Positions 14,447 to 22,666 are shown, counted from the stretch's first letter. The stretch is 30,598 bases of DNA from an uncultured Clostridia bacterium (GCA_937892735.1 CALBGL010000106.1:1-30598), one strand, 5' to 3'. The notes: generated by a model from the sequence alone, not told the origin. Numbers and translations are program-made.

Positions 14447-15980
14447 GTTGATAGTAAACGAATGGATTAAGCTTTTTACCAGAAAGCGTATTATTGTACT
14501 GATCGTTTTAACGTTGCTGTCCGGATTGATTGCGGTTGCGGCGGTGAAGCTGGATGATCACAACAATCGCACCAGCTGGCAGGAGACATATCAAAATCAA
14601 ATCGATATGTATAACCGTCAGTTGACCAGATATCCGCAGTTCGATGAAACGGAGTGGGAAAATGAACTGTCCTATCAAGCGGATCTGATGCGATGGAACA
14701 ATGCGATCCAGAAATATCAGTTCTGTCTGGATAATTCGATTCCGACATGGGATTGGAGAATGGAGATCCTGGAAGAATATTTTCAGAATTTGCTGCTGAT
14801 GGATTGTGTCCGGGCGGGATGGAACAGCGAAGATATCCGTATGTATTTTGGATTTTCTACGGATACGGATCTGAAACAGGTCGAGCAGGAAAACGAAAAT
14901 TTGATGATCTATGTATTGAACAATGATTATCAGACCTATAATCGGGAACAGTTGCAGAATGCAGAAGAGCATTTGCTGGAACTGCAGGAGATGACTTGGC
15001 TGGAGGACGCGGAAGAAACGCTGGCCATGGCAGAAAATGATGTGGCGATGTGGGAACGATATGTGGAATATAATACACCGCCTTACGCGGCGGATAACTG
15101 GATGAGTGTGGCAATCGAAAGAATTCATGATCACCAGGAACTTTATATTCAATATACGCATCTATCCCCGGAGGATGAGATGATGCAACCGGAAAATGCG
15201 GAGGAATTGAATCGACGCTTGCAAAACTATCAAGCCTCCATCGCGAAGGACATGTTCTCTTTGAAGAATCAAACGGTATCCTATGACATTCAGAAAGATG
15301 TATATACGGAACAGAGCACGTACCTGAATTTCTTGGATTTGTCGATCACAAGCAGCATAGCGCTTGTTTTACTAGGGATTATCTTGGGAGCGGTGATGGT
15401 GGCTGGAGAGTATCGGTATGATACGATCAAACAGTTGGTGATCTATCCGTATAAAAGGAAAACCATTCTGCGTGCCAAGTTTCATGCCATCGGGTTCCTG
15501 CTTTTAGGGATTTGCCTGCTTCTATTCGTGCTTAATCTACTCCTCGGATTTATATTCTTTCCTTCAGAACTGGAAATGCCCATTTTCACAACATATTTTT
15601 CAGGTAATGTATACTGGATGCCTTATATCGTCTTTATCTTAATCAAGTACTTGTTCGTCTTGATGCAAGCCGTCGTTATGGTGACGCTGACAGTGATGCT
15701 GGCGGTTCTTACACATTCTATATCCATTTCTATGGCAGTCAGTATGGGAGCGTATCTCATCCTTCCGCCTGTTTTGGAGCTTGTATATCCAGCTCTTGGC
15801 GGTTCAAGTATTTTCAAATATATTCTTTTTGGAAATCTGGATTGGGGTCAGTATCTGATTAATGACATAGGGATTCCTTATGCGCCCTGGTGGGTTTCTC
15901 TCATTGTTGTTTTTGCTTGGTGGTTTATCATGCGTAGGGTTGCTTATTTTACCTTTAAGCACCATGAGATTCGAGAATAA
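14439..15980 (+). CDS. ABC-2 type transporter permease
   Basis: A 513-residue membrane protein. One N-terminal span at about 17-35 ('IIVLIVLTLLSGLIAVAAV') is followed by a large hydrophilic, acidic, helix-rich extracellular region (about 40-290). Five or so spans follow ('SSIALVLLGIILGAVMVAGEYRYDTIKQL', then pairs to the C-terminus). 'GEYRYDTIKQLVIYPYKRKTILRAKF' is the usual ABC-2 coupling segment. The start is chosen as TTG at 14439: GGAGG (14426-14430) is 8 bases away, whereas the upstream GTG at 14430 overlaps that site. It overlaps the ATPase gene by 8 bp. The extracellular domain could bind the substrate or cell-wall precursor, by analogy with antibiotic-sensing exporters; that is inference. 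Confidence 0.88.
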   Translation: MNKLIVNEWIKLFTRKRIIVLIVLTLLSGLIAVAAVKLDDHNNRTSWQETYQNQIDMYNRQLTRYPQFDETEWENELSYQADLMRWNNAIQKYQFCLDNSIPTWDWRMEILEEYFQNLLLMDCVRAGWNSEDIRMYFGFSTDTDLKQVEQENENLMIYVLNNDYQTYNREQLQNAEEHLLELQEMTWLEDAEETLAMAENDVAMWERYVEYNTPPYAADNWMSVAIERIHDHQELYIQYTHLSPEDEMMQPENAEELNRRLQNYQASIAKDMFSLKNQTVSYDIQKDVYTEQSTYLNFLDLSITSSIALVLLGIILGAVMVAGEYRYDTIKQLVIYPYKRKTILRAKFHAIGFLLLGICLLLFVLNLLLGFIFFPSELEMPIFTTYFSGNVYWMPYIVFILIKYLFVLMQAVVMVTLTVMLAVLTHSISISMAVSMGAYLILPPVLELVYPALGGSSIFKYILFGNLDWGQYLINDIGIPYAPWWVSLIVVFAWWFIMRRVAYFTFKHHEIRE

Positions 15981-15981
15981 T

Positions 15982-16022
15982 AAAAAGACTGGGGTTTGCG
16001 TTATGCAAACTCCAGTCTTTTT
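15982..16022. terminator. Bidirectional terminator between ABC permease and abrB-type gene
   Basis: GACTGGGGTTTGC (15987-15999) pairs with GCAAACTCCAGTC (16005-16017) over 13 bp with one G-U, flanked by AAAAA and TTTTT, so it works on both strands. Confidence 0.93.
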
Positions 16023-16038
16023 GCAGTCCGACAAAAGA

Positions 16039-16311
16039 TTATTCCTTAGCGATCAAATCATAACCAGCCAACTTTGCCAGTTCGCGGATGTTGGCGCGGG
16101 AAATTTTTTTCCCCTTGTAGTCTACCAGATCCTTGGTATCCCCTGTAAAAATATCAGCAGGTTGATATTGACGCAGGATGATGCGGTCTCCTTCGATAAA
16201 AATCTCTAAACTATCTCCTGATTTTATATCAAATCTATTACGAATTTCCTTAGGGATTACGAGACGTCCTAAGTCATCTAACTGTCGAACGATGCCGGTA
16301 GATTTCATCAT
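16039..16311 (-). CDS. AbrB/SpoVT-family transition-state regulator
   Basis: A 90-residue DNA-binding protein. The N-terminal swapped-hairpin AbrB domain is clear ('MKSTGIVRQLDDLGRLVIPKEIRNRFDIKSGDSLEIFIEGDRIILRQY', residues 2-49). A short C-terminal part ending 'SRANIRELAKLAGYDLIAKE' is typical of clostridial AbrB homologues. It usually represses stationary-phase, sporulation and secondary-metabolite genes as a dimer or tetramer. Its location next to spmA-spmB fits a sporulation link but does not prove one. ATGs at 16311 and 16308 are equivalent starts. The promoter has palindromes that could allow self-regulation. Confidence 0.9.
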   Translation of the reverse strand: MMKSTGIVRQLDDLGRLVIPKEIRNRFDIKSGDSLEIFIEGDRIILRQYQPADIFTGDTKDLVDYKGKKISRANIRELAKLAGYDLIAKE

Positions 16312-16342
16312 ATCTGATCACTTCCCTTTCTGATTTATTTTT

Positions 16343-16392
16343 GTGTATTTATACACTATTTTTATTATACACGACATTTCGACGAATGTCAA
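16343..16392 (-). promoter_or_regulatory. Consensus sigma-A promoter of the abrB-type gene with two palindromes
   Basis: On the minus strand the boxes are fully consensus: TTGACA (16387-16392), 17-bp spacer, TATAAT (16364-16369). GACATT (16373-16378) and AATGTC (16385-16390) form an inverted repeat within the spacer and -35. GTGTAT/ATACAC (16343-16356) form a perfect 14-bp palindrome just after the expected transcript start. Both are plausible operators. Confidence 0.85.
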
Positions 16393-16456
16393 CAATTACC
16401 TGTCAATATATGGCAAATTATTAAAAAAATCGGGAAAATGCATACAAACTGTATTC

Positions 16457-16485
16457 GGTATAACCTAGAAAATGTGACATATACA
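16457..16485 (+). promoter_or_regulatory. Weak candidate sigma-E-type promoter of spmA-spmB
   Basis: GGTATAA (16457-16463) and CATATACA (16478-16485) resemble mother-cell sigma-E elements (ATA ... CATACANT). A second -10-like CATACAAA is at 16441-16448. No good sigma-A promoter was found in the 200 bp upstream of spmA, which fits a sporulation-specific promoter. Confidence 0.25.
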
Positions 16486-16516
16486 TGAAAACAGGATACG
16501 AGAAAGGGGAATGGAT

Positions 16517-17095
16517 GTGCTAAATAAGATATGGGCAGGAATGATTCTACTAGCGATCATTACGGCAGCATTTACAGGAAATATGGGAGAGATGGGGACG
16601 CAGCTGATTGCCTCATCGGAAGAAGCGGTTTCTATTATACTCACGCTGCTGGGAGTCGTTTCGTTATGGACGGGACTCATGGAGATTGCAGAAGATTCTG
16701 GGCTTATGAAGAAATTGTCCAAAGGCATGCGACCATTGTTACGGTATCTTTTTCCGGAAATTCCCGATCAACATCCTGCACAGAAACATATTAGCGCAAA
16801 TTTTGTGGCCAATCTGTTCGGACTGGGATGGGCGGCAACACCGCCAGGGCTAATGGCTATGGAGAGTATGTCGGATCTGAATCAACATCGGAAGACGGCC
16901 AGTAATTCCATGTGTACATTTATGATCGTCAATATGTCTTCGCTGCAGCTCATTCCTATCAATATGATTGCGTATCGTAGTCAATATGGATCGATGAATC
17001 CATCCATGATTGTGGCTCCGGCATTAATTGCCACGTTTATTTCTACCTTAGCCGGTGTGATCGCAGCTAAACTTCTGGAGAAATATTGGCCATGA
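16517..17095 (+). CDS. spmA: Spore maturation protein A
   Basis: A 192-residue polytopic protein matching SpmA through its length: 'KIWAGMILLAIITAAFTGNM', 'SLWTGLMEIAEDSGLMKKLSKGMRPLLRYLFPEIPDQHPAQKHISANFVANLFGLGWAATPPGLMAMESM', 'ASNSMCTFMIVNMSSLQLIPINMIAYR'. It is a nucleoside-recognition-domain (Gate) membrane protein. In Bacillus SpmA and SpmB are needed for spore core dehydration and heat resistance. GTG at 16517 aligns with the Bacillus start and lies 6 bases after AAAGGGGA; the ATG at 16511 is almost on top of that site. The stop overlaps spmB by 4 bp. Confidence 0.9.
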   Translation: MLNKIWAGMILLAIITAAFTGNMGEMGTQLIASSEEAVSIILTLLGVVSLWTGLMEIAEDSGLMKKLSKGMRPLLRYLFPEIPDQHPAQKHISANFVANLFGLGWAATPPGLMAMESMSDLNQHRKTASNSMCTFMIVNMSSLQLIPINMIAYRSQYGSMNPSMIVAPALIATFISTLAGVIAAKLLEKYWP

Positions 17096-17628
17096 TGCGA
17101 TGGATTACTTTGTTGTCGGATCTCATGATCCCGCTCATTTTTGTAGGCATTATTACTTACGGACTTCTGCAGCGTGTCAATGTATTAGAAAGTTTCTTTC
17201 GGGGCGTTGTGAAAGGGGCAAAGGTGGTATGGGATATCTTTCCGACCTTTTTGAGTCTGGTTGTGGCAGTGGGGGTATTTCAGTCTTCTGGGGCCCTGGA
17301 GGTTTTCACTACGTTGTTAGAGCCGATAGGGAAGATGATCCATATGCCGTCCCCGTTAATTCCCATTGCACTGACAAAATTTATTTCGTCTTCGGCGTCT
17401 ACGGGATTGGTCCTGCAGCTCTTTAAGGATTTTGGTCCAGATTCATTGGAAGGGATCATGACTTCTATTATGATTGGATCTACAGAAACGATTCTGTATA
17501 CGATGTCTGTCTATTTTTCGGCAGCCAAGGTAATGAAGACACGATATACGCTTCCAGGGGCTCTCATTGCGAATCTTGCAGGGATTGGCGCGAGTATTTT
17601 CCTGGGGCATTGGATGGCGGGAAGATAG
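17092..17628 (+). CDS. spmB: Spore maturation protein B
   Basis: A 178-residue polytopic membrane protein and partner of SpmA, about the size of Bacillus SpmB. Characteristic stretches are 'LSDLMIPLIFVGIITYGLLQRVNVLESFFRGVVKGAKVVWDIFPTFLSLVVAVGVFQSSGAL', 'LIPIALTKFISSSASTGLVLQLFKDFGPDS' and 'IMIGSTETILYTMSVYFSAAKVMKTRYTLPGALIANLAG'. It begins at ATG 17092 within the spmA stop (ATGA), implying coupled translation; an in-frame TTG at 17086 is a less likely start. It is expected in the mother-cell membrane during sporulation. Confidence 0.9.
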   Translation: MMRWITLLSDLMIPLIFVGIITYGLLQRVNVLESFFRGVVKGAKVVWDIFPTFLSLVVAVGVFQSSGALEVFTTLLEPIGKMIHMPSPLIPIALTKFISSSASTGLVLQLFKDFGPDSLEGIMTSIMIGSTETILYTMSVYFSAAKVMKTRYTLPGALIANLAGIGASIFLGHWMAGR

Positions 17629-17632
17629 TAAA

Positions 17633-17671
17633 AGAGATCCCTCACAGAATCTGAGTTCTGTAAGGGATCTC
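17633..17671 (-). terminator. Hairpin terminator between spmB and pckA
   Basis: GAGATCCCT (17634-17642) pairs with AGGGATCTC (17663-17671), extended by ACAGAA/TTCTGT after one mismatch. The T-run is on the minus strand side (TTTT), so it mainly ends pckA; it can also slow spmB transcripts. Confidence 0.7.
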
Positions 17672-17690
17672 AAATAGATAAGAGAAGGAA

Positions 17691-19271
17691 TTAAGCCCTA
17701 GGACCTGCTTCCACGATATTCTTCGGCATGTTGGGATACTTCTTTGCAAAGTTCTCTTGGAACATCTTAGCCAACTTCTTGGCCTGCTCGTCATAAGCAG
17801 CCTTATCCGCCCAAGTATCACGCGGATTCATAATCTCATCCGGAACATTCGGGCAGGACTGAGGTACATCCAAGTTGAAAATCTCGTCATGCTTGTACTC
17901 GACATTATCGAAAGTACCATTCAAAGCAGCCGTGATCATCGCGCGGGTATACTTCAGCTTCATACGAGAACCAACACCATAGGGGCCGCCGGACCAACCA
18001 GTATTGACCAGATATACCTTGGTATTATACTTTTCAATCTTCTCACCTAGCATATTTGCGTATACGGAAGGATCCATAGGCATGAAAGGCTCCCCAAACA
18101 GAGTGGAGAAAGTGGGCTGAGGCTCGGTGACTCCGCGCTCTGTACCAGCCAGCTTGGAAGTGAAACCAGTTACAAAGTGATACATAGCTGCATTCTCATC
18201 CAGACGAGAGATGGGAGGCAGAACGCCAAACGCATCTGCGGTCAGGAAGATTACAACCTTGGGGATACCGCCTACACCAGGAATCTCCGCATTGTCGATA
18301 AAATCAACCGGATAACCAACACGGGTGTTTTCCGTCAGGCTGTCATCATCAAAATCATATTCGCCAGCATCGTTCATGACAACGTTCTCAACCAAACTGC
18401 CGAAACGAATCGCATTATAGATCTCAGGCTCATTCTCCTTCTTCAGTCCGATGCACTTTGCATAACAGCCACCTTCGAAGTTGAAGATACCATGATCGGA
18501 CCAGCCGTGCTCGTCATCACCGATCAGCTTACGATTCGGATCCGCGGACAAAGTCGTCTTACCAGTACCCGATAGACCAAAGAATACAGCGGTCTCATGA
18601 GTCTCAGGATCCATGTTCGCGGAGCAATGCATCGGCAGAACGCCTTCCTGAGGCATCAGATAGTTCATGACGGAGAAGACGCTCTTTTTGATTTCGCCAG
18701 AATACTGGGAACCAGCGATAACGACAAGCTTCTGCTCATAATCAATCATGATCGCAGCTTCGCTGTTAACACCATCAATCTCAGGAATGCACTTGAATCC
18801 AGGCGCAGCCAGAATTGTGAAATCCGGATCCCCATAATTTGCCAGCTCTTCTGCTGTCGGACGAATCAGCAACTGATGAATGAACAGGTTCTGGCTCGCC
18901 ATCTCATTAATGATACGGAACTTCTTGGTGCAAGCAGGATCCGCACCAGCGAAACCATCGAATACAAAGACATCACGATTCTGCAAATAAGCTACCAGCT
19001 TCTCACGAATCTTGTCAAACTTCTCACGGGTGATGGGCACATTTACGCTTCCCCATGCGATAGAGTCATGCACAGTGGGAGTGTCCACAATAAACTTGTC
19101 CTTCGGAGAACGTCCGGTATATTTTCCGGTCAGAACGGTCAGAGCACCCGCTGCGCTCAGTTTTCCTTCTCCGCGGGCCAGCGCATGCTCAACCAGCTGG
19201 GGAACGCTCAGGTTATGATACACATTCTTCGGATTGATGATACCATATTTTGCTAATTCCTTAGCATCCAT
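17691..19271 (-). CDS. pckA: Phosphoenolpyruvate carboxykinase (ATP)
   Basis: A 526-residue enzyme of usual length. It interconverts oxaloacetate plus ATP and PEP plus CO2; in anaerobes it often runs toward oxaloacetate and ATP in fermentation. Motifs in order: 'TGKYTGRSPKDKFIVD' (substrate Arg), 'LPMHCSANM', the kinase loop 'FFGLSGTGKTTLSADPNRKLIGDDEHGW', 'FNFEGGCYAKCIGL', 'NTRVGYPVDFIDNAEIPGVGG' and 'VNTGWSGGPYGVGSRMKL'. AGGAGGA precedes the ATG at 19271. It is a single-gene unit with its own promoter and terminator. Cytoplasmic. Confidence 0.97.
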   Translation of the reverse strand: MDAKELAKYGIINPKNVYHNLSVPQLVEHALARGEGKLSAAGALTVLTGKYTGRSPKDKFIVDTPTVHDSIAWGSVNVPITREKFDKIREKLVAYLQNRDVFVFDGFAGADPACTKKFRIINEMASQNLFIHQLLIRPTAEELANYGDPDFTILAAPGFKCIPEIDGVNSEAAIMIDYEQKLVVIAGSQYSGEIKKSVFSVMNYLMPQEGVLPMHCSANMDPETHETAVFFGLSGTGKTTLSADPNRKLIGDDEHGWSDHGIFNFEGGCYAKCIGLKKENEPEIYNAIRFGSLVENVVMNDAGEYDFDDDSLTENTRVGYPVDFIDNAEIPGVGGIPKVVIFLTADAFGVLPPISRLDENAAMYHFVTGFTSKLAGTERGVTEPQPTFSTLFGEPFMPMDPSVYANMLGEKIEKYNTKVYLVNTGWSGGPYGVGSRMKLKYTRAMITAALNGTFDNVEYKHDEIFNLDVPQSCPNVPDEIMNPRDTWADKAAYDEQAKKLAKMFQENFAKKYPNMPKNIVEAGPRA

Positions 19272-19334
19272 TTTGTAATTCCTCCTCTTTCAGGTAATCT
19301 CTAGTAACGATTTATCGATCGTCACCCATTTTGT

Positions 19335-19363
19335 ATTATACTATAAGGCTTTCGCTTTTGCAA
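19335..19363 (-). promoter_or_regulatory. Sigma-A promoter of pckA
   Basis: On the minus strand TTGCAA (19358-19363), 17-bp spacer, consensus TATAAT (19335-19340). The leader of about 55 nt contains ACGAT/ATCGT arms near 19308-19322. Confidence 0.8.
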
Positions 19364-19480
19364 GCGGGGGGAATGGATTTTTTCCAGAATTTTGCCTTAC
19401 TCCATGAAAAAGATGGAGCAAATAAATTGTAACGGAAATGCTACTTATCTGATACAGAACTCAAACCGAACGTTCATATC

Positions 19481-19509
19481 TTGTTCACATCTATGGCTTA
19501 GTATATAAG
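19481..19509 (+). promoter_or_regulatory. Candidate sigma-A promoter of a small transcript
   Basis: TTGTTC (19481-19486), 17-bp spacer, TATAAG (19504-19509). No ORF of useful size with a ribosome binding site follows before the terminator at 19569-19600. Confidence 0.45.
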
Positions 19510-19515
19510 TATCAA

Positions 19516-19600
19516 AACTTTTTCATGTTTATATCTTCATTTTTATTTTCTTCTCCAAATATAGATTGGCGTCTGACGAAAAGTCAGGCGCTCCTTTTTT
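19516..19600 (+). ncRNA. Candidate small RNA upstream of tldD
   Basis: Between the candidate promoter (19481-19509) and the terminator (19569-19600) lies an 85-nt segment, very U-rich in its first 45 nt and ending in a stable GC hairpin. tldD has its own promoter further downstream, so the segment would be transcribed separately. No family recognised; evidence is only promoter plus terminator. Confidence 0.35.
19569..19600 (+). terminator. Intrinsic terminator upstream of the tldD promoter
   Basis: GCGTCTGAC (19569-19577) pairs with GTCAGGCGC (19583-19591), including one G-U, with loop GAAAA, and six T at 19595-19600. No plus-strand gene ends nearby. Confidence 0.85.
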
Positions 19601-19628
19601 GTAGATGAGGAATAAAGAAATCTTCGAT

Positions 19629-19657
19629 TTGCATTTTTTCAGATATGGTGCTATACT
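19629..19657 (+). promoter_or_regulatory. Sigma-A promoter of tldD-tldE
   Basis: TTGCAT (19629-19634), 17-bp spacer, TATACT (19652-19657), about 50 bp before the tldD start. Confidence 0.7.
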
Positions 19658-19706
19658 TAAAGAACCCGATAGAGGGCATAAAGGAATAGAAGGGAGGATC
19701 TGATTC

Positions 19707-21089
19707 GTGATTTTAGAAAAAAGTCTTCTGAGAAGTCTATTAGGAAGGGCCATGGCCTCGGGAGCGGATTTTGCCGAGATCTTCGCGGAGCATACGAAAC
19801 ATGGGCTGATGCAGGCAGCTGGAGGTAAAATAGACGAAATATCCAATCGTCTGATTTCCGGTGTAGGAATTCGGGTGTTGAAAGGGAATCGAAGCGTATA
19901 TGCTTCGACTTCGGATACTTCATACAGCGGATTGATGCGTTGTGCCGTCCGTGTGGCGGATGTCTTGGGAGAAAGTGGGGACGGCGTTGCGATTCGGTTG
20001 GAAGAGCGCATTTTCCCCAACATTCATGCGATTCGGAGAGTGACCGCGGATGTGAGTAATAAAGAACAGGTAGATATCTTGCATAGGGCATATCAAGCTG
20101 CAGTAGGATACGACAAGGAAATCATTCAGACTCAGGTGCGTCTCTTGAATGTGGATAGAAATATTCTGATCGCCAATAGTGAAGGTCTTTTGACAGAAGA
20201 TCGGCAGGTGCGTACACGTCTGTCAGTGACTGCGATTGCATCGAATGGGAGTGAAAATCAATCGGGCATTTGCGGTCCGGGACGCCGTATGGGCATGGAA
20301 ATGTTTGATTTTATTGATCCAGAAGCAACGGGAAGAGAAGCCGCAAGGCAGGCAGTCACCATGCTGCATGCAGGATATTGTCCGGCAGGCCGTATGATGG
20401 TGGCGATTGAGAATGGTTTTGGAGGCGTCATTTTCCATGAGGCCTGTGGTCATTCTCTGGAGGCGACCAGCGTGGCAACAGGACGGAGTCAGTTCTGTGG
20501 CAAACTGGGACAGAAGATTGCCTCCGACAAGGTGACAGCTATTGATGATGGAACAGAACCCAATTCCTGGGGGTCTAATAATATAGATGATGAAGGACAC
20601 CCCACACAGAAGAATATTCTGATTGAAAATGGAATTTTGAAGTCATATTTAGTTGATCGCCTGGGTGGCCGCCGAATGGGGATGGAACCAAATGGATGCG
20701 GCAGACGGCAGGATTATCACTTTGAACCGACTTCACGCATGAGCAATACGTATATTGCGAATGGAACGGATGATCAAAAAGAGATCATTTCTTCCATGGA
20801 ATATGGTTTATATGCAAAGGCTATGGGCGGCGGTTCCGTGAATCCCGTTACAGGAGAATTCAACTTTGCAGTTCTGGAGGGCTATATGGTGCGAAATGGT
20901 GAAATCTGTGAACCGGTAAGAGGCGCAAGCCTGATCGGTAAAGGCTCGGAAATCTTGCTGAATATCGACCGGGTCGGATCCAATCTGGAATCTGCGCAGG
21001 GAATGTGTGGTTCTGCCAGCGGCAGTATTCCTACGAATGTGGGTCAGCCGCTGATCCGTGTTTCGTCGATTACTGTCGGCGGACGTTGA
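19707..21089 (+). CDS. tldD: TldD-type metalloprotease subunit
   Basis: A 460-residue TldD/PmbA-family protein with the catalytic zinc motif HEACGH at 244-249 ('GGVIFHEACGHSLEATSV'), the HExxxH that marks TldD. Further family segments are 'ASDKVTAIDDGTEPNSWGSNNIDDEGHPTQKNILIENGIL' and 'NTYIANGTDDQKEIISSMEYGLYAKAMGGGSVNPVTGEFNFAV'. With TldE it forms a cytoplasmic heterodimer that degrades unfolded peptides or matures small peptides such as microcins. The start is GTG at 19707, 8 bases after GGGAGGA. tldE follows 13 bp downstream in the same operon. No peptide precursor gene was recognised nearby. Confidence 0.95.
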   Translation: MILEKSLLRSLLGRAMASGADFAEIFAEHTKHGLMQAAGGKIDEISNRLISGVGIRVLKGNRSVYASTSDTSYSGLMRCAVRVADVLGESGDGVAIRLEERIFPNIHAIRRVTADVSNKEQVDILHRAYQAAVGYDKEIIQTQVRLLNVDRNILIANSEGLLTEDRQVRTRLSVTAIASNGSENQSGICGPGRRMGMEMFDFIDPEATGREAARQAVTMLHAGYCPAGRMMVAIENGFGGVIFHEACGHSLEATSVATGRSQFCGKLGQKIASDKVTAIDDGTEPNSWGSNNIDDEGHPTQKNILIENGILKSYLVDRLGGRRMGMEPNGCGRRQDYHFEPTSRMSNTYIANGTDDQKEIISSMEYGLYAKAMGGGSVNPVTGEFNFAVLEGYMVRNGEICEPVRGASLIGKGSEILLNIDRVGSNLESAQGMCGSASGSIPTNVGQPLIRVSSITVGGR

Positions 21090-21102
21090 GGAGGGAAAAG
21101 AG

Positions 21103-22440
21103 ATGACATTTGAAGCATTTCAGGAACTTGTAAGGGAAGAAGCTCTGAAAGCTGGACTTCAGGACTATGAATTGTACTATAAGGAAGAGGAAACGGTACG
21201 GAGCCAAGGAATGAACCAGGAGATTTCCTCTTTCTCCAGCGATAAGGAATGCGGTGTGGGATTTCGCTGCATTGTAAACGGGAAGACCGGATACAGTGCG
21301 ACAGAATGGTTCACGCCGGAACAGGCGTATGAACTGATTCGTATTGCGATGGAAAATGCGCAGACAATGGAAGCTGAGGAAATGATAAAAATATATGCCC
21401 CTAGTGATCATTATCAGGAGGTAGAACCGCTGGAACTTCCGGAAACAGACTTACAGACGGCAGTTCTGGATATGCAGAGAGATGCTAAGGCGGTAGATGA
21501 GCGTGTACAGGGCGGATCTATGAGCATGGTGGCGAATGTATGCGGTATGGTGAGAATCATCAATTCCAAAGGACTGGATCTGCAGCATGAGTATATACAG
21601 CAGATGGCGGGTGTCATGGCCGTAGTCAAAGAAGGAGATACGCAGTACAGCGGAGGCAAGTATGAAGCGAAACCGATGAATAGAGAGTTTTTTAAGTTCC
21701 TGGCACAAAATGCGGTGGAAAATGCCATTGCGAAGATAGGCGCTGGCAGCGTACCGACAGGTATATATGATGTGATTCTGGATGCGGAAGCTATGGGATC
21801 TATTTTGGAAGCCTATTTGCCTATTTTCGATGCTGAACAGGTCCAAAAAGGGATGTCTCTGTTGGAAGGCCAAGAGGGACATCAGGTCGCGTCATCTTGT
21901 GTGACGGTGATAGATGATCCGTTCTACAAAGATAGTATGGTTGCGATTCCATTTGATGCGGAAGGGACTGCGACGTATACAAAAGCAGTGATCCGTAAGG
22001 GAGTATTGGAGACACTTCTATACAATCACAAAACGGCAGATAAGGCGGGAGTGAATACGACGGGAAATGCCAGTAAAGCAGGCTACGCGGGAACCGTAGA
22101 GACCAATCCGTATACGTTTTACGTAAAGCCCGGTGAAAAATCTCTGACGGAAATGATGAGGGATGTGGATCAGGGCGTGTATGTAACCAGCGTAACAGGT
22201 TTGCATGCAGGTACCAATGCGATCACGGGAGATTTTTCAATTCAATGCGGTGGTTTCATAATTCAAAATGGCATGAAAGCAGAAGCGGTCACATCCTTTA
22301 CAATATCTGGTAATTTCTTCGATATGTTGAAGCAGATCCAGGAAATCGGTTCGGACTTGCAATTTCAGATGCCCCGTGGTTTCACAATGGTTGGGGCGCC
22401 TTCTATCTGGGTAGGCAAACTTTCGGTTGCAGGAGAATAA
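21103..22440 (+). CDS. pmbA: TldE/PmbA-type protease partner subunit
   Basis: A 445-residue TldD/PmbA-family protein without the HExxxH motif, as expected for the non-catalytic TldE subunit. Conserved parts are 'EISSFSSDKECGVGFRCIVNGKTGYSATE', 'VILDAEAMGSILEAYLPIFDAEQVQKGMSLLEGQEGHQVASSCVTVIDDP', 'PFDAEGTATYTKAVIRKGVLETLLYNHKTADKAGVNTTGNASKAGY' and 'FSIQCGGFIIQNGMKAEAV'. It pairs with TldD to enclose the active site. The start at 21103 has GAGGAGGG 7 bases upstream. The operon ends at the strong terminator at 22455-22508. Confidence 0.94.
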   Translation: MTFEAFQELVREEALKAGLQDYELYYKEEETVRSQGMNQEISSFSSDKECGVGFRCIVNGKTGYSATEWFTPEQAYELIRIAMENAQTMEAEEMIKIYAPSDHYQEVEPLELPETDLQTAVLDMQRDAKAVDERVQGGSMSMVANVCGMVRIINSKGLDLQHEYIQQMAGVMAVVKEGDTQYSGGKYEAKPMNREFFKFLAQNAVENAIAKIGAGSVPTGIYDVILDAEAMGSILEAYLPIFDAEQVQKGMSLLEGQEGHQVASSCVTVIDDPFYKDSMVAIPFDAEGTATYTKAVIRKGVLETLLYNHKTADKAGVNTTGNASKAGYAGTVETNPYTFYVKPGEKSLTEMMRDVDQGVYVTSVTGLHAGTNAITGDFSIQCGGFIIQNGMKAEAVTSFTISGNFFDMLKQIQEIGSDLQFQMPRGFTMVGAPSIWVGKLSVAGE

Positions 22441-22454
22441 TGCTTGAGAATAGC

Positions 22455-22508
22455 AAGAGGCCGTTGCTCCTTAGATGATTTCTCATCTAAGGAGCAACGG
22501 CCTCTTTT
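22455..22508 (+). terminator. Terminator of tldD-pmbA with an unusually long perfect stem
   Basis: A 24-bp perfect stem (22455-22478 with 22483-22506), a 4-base loop TTTC, ending in TTTT. Longer than any other stem in the window. Confidence 0.9.
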
Positions 22509-22571
22509 AGAATAAAAGAACAGAGTCTGGCTTTTATCTGGATGAAATCTGTAGGGAAATAGGAGACAAAG

Positions 22572-22637
22572 ATGCATGGACAAATTCAGGAAACGGATGG
22601 TTTTGCGACACTCTCATTACTTTTTGAGTGGATGTAA
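22572..22637 (+). CDS. Possible 21-residue small protein
   Basis: A short reading frame, MHGQIQETDGFATLSLLFEWM, begins at ATG 22572, 6 bases after GGAG (22562-22565). It ends with TAA at 22635-22637, followed 15 bp later by a terminator (22653-22689). The C-terminal half is hydrophobic. No homologue recognised and no clear promoter seen, so this may be chance. Confidence 0.25.
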   Translation: MHGQIQETDGFATLSLLFEWM

Positions 22638-22649
22638 CACTTCTTTAAC

Positions 22650-22666
22650 CAGACCAATGAGAAAAT
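22650..22666 (+). repeat. 17-bp near-perfect direct repeat, copy 1
   Basis: CAGACCAATGAGAAAAT; recurs with one mismatch at 22713-22729. This copy is the 5' arm region of the terminator at 22653-22689. Confidence 0.6.

Noticed and set aside
13517..15980. Bacteriocin or lantibiotic immunity cluster
   Set aside because: Only an exporter pair is present, with no precursor peptide, modification enzyme or two-component system nearby.
16441..16448. CATACAAA as the main sigma-E -10 of spmA
   Set aside because: The -35 region at proper distance is poor; the site at 16457-16485 fits slightly better, and neither is strong.
18597..19256. 219-codon plus-strand frame opposite pckA
   Set aside because: Antisense to a clearly conserved enzyme, no ribosome binding site, no recognisable domain.
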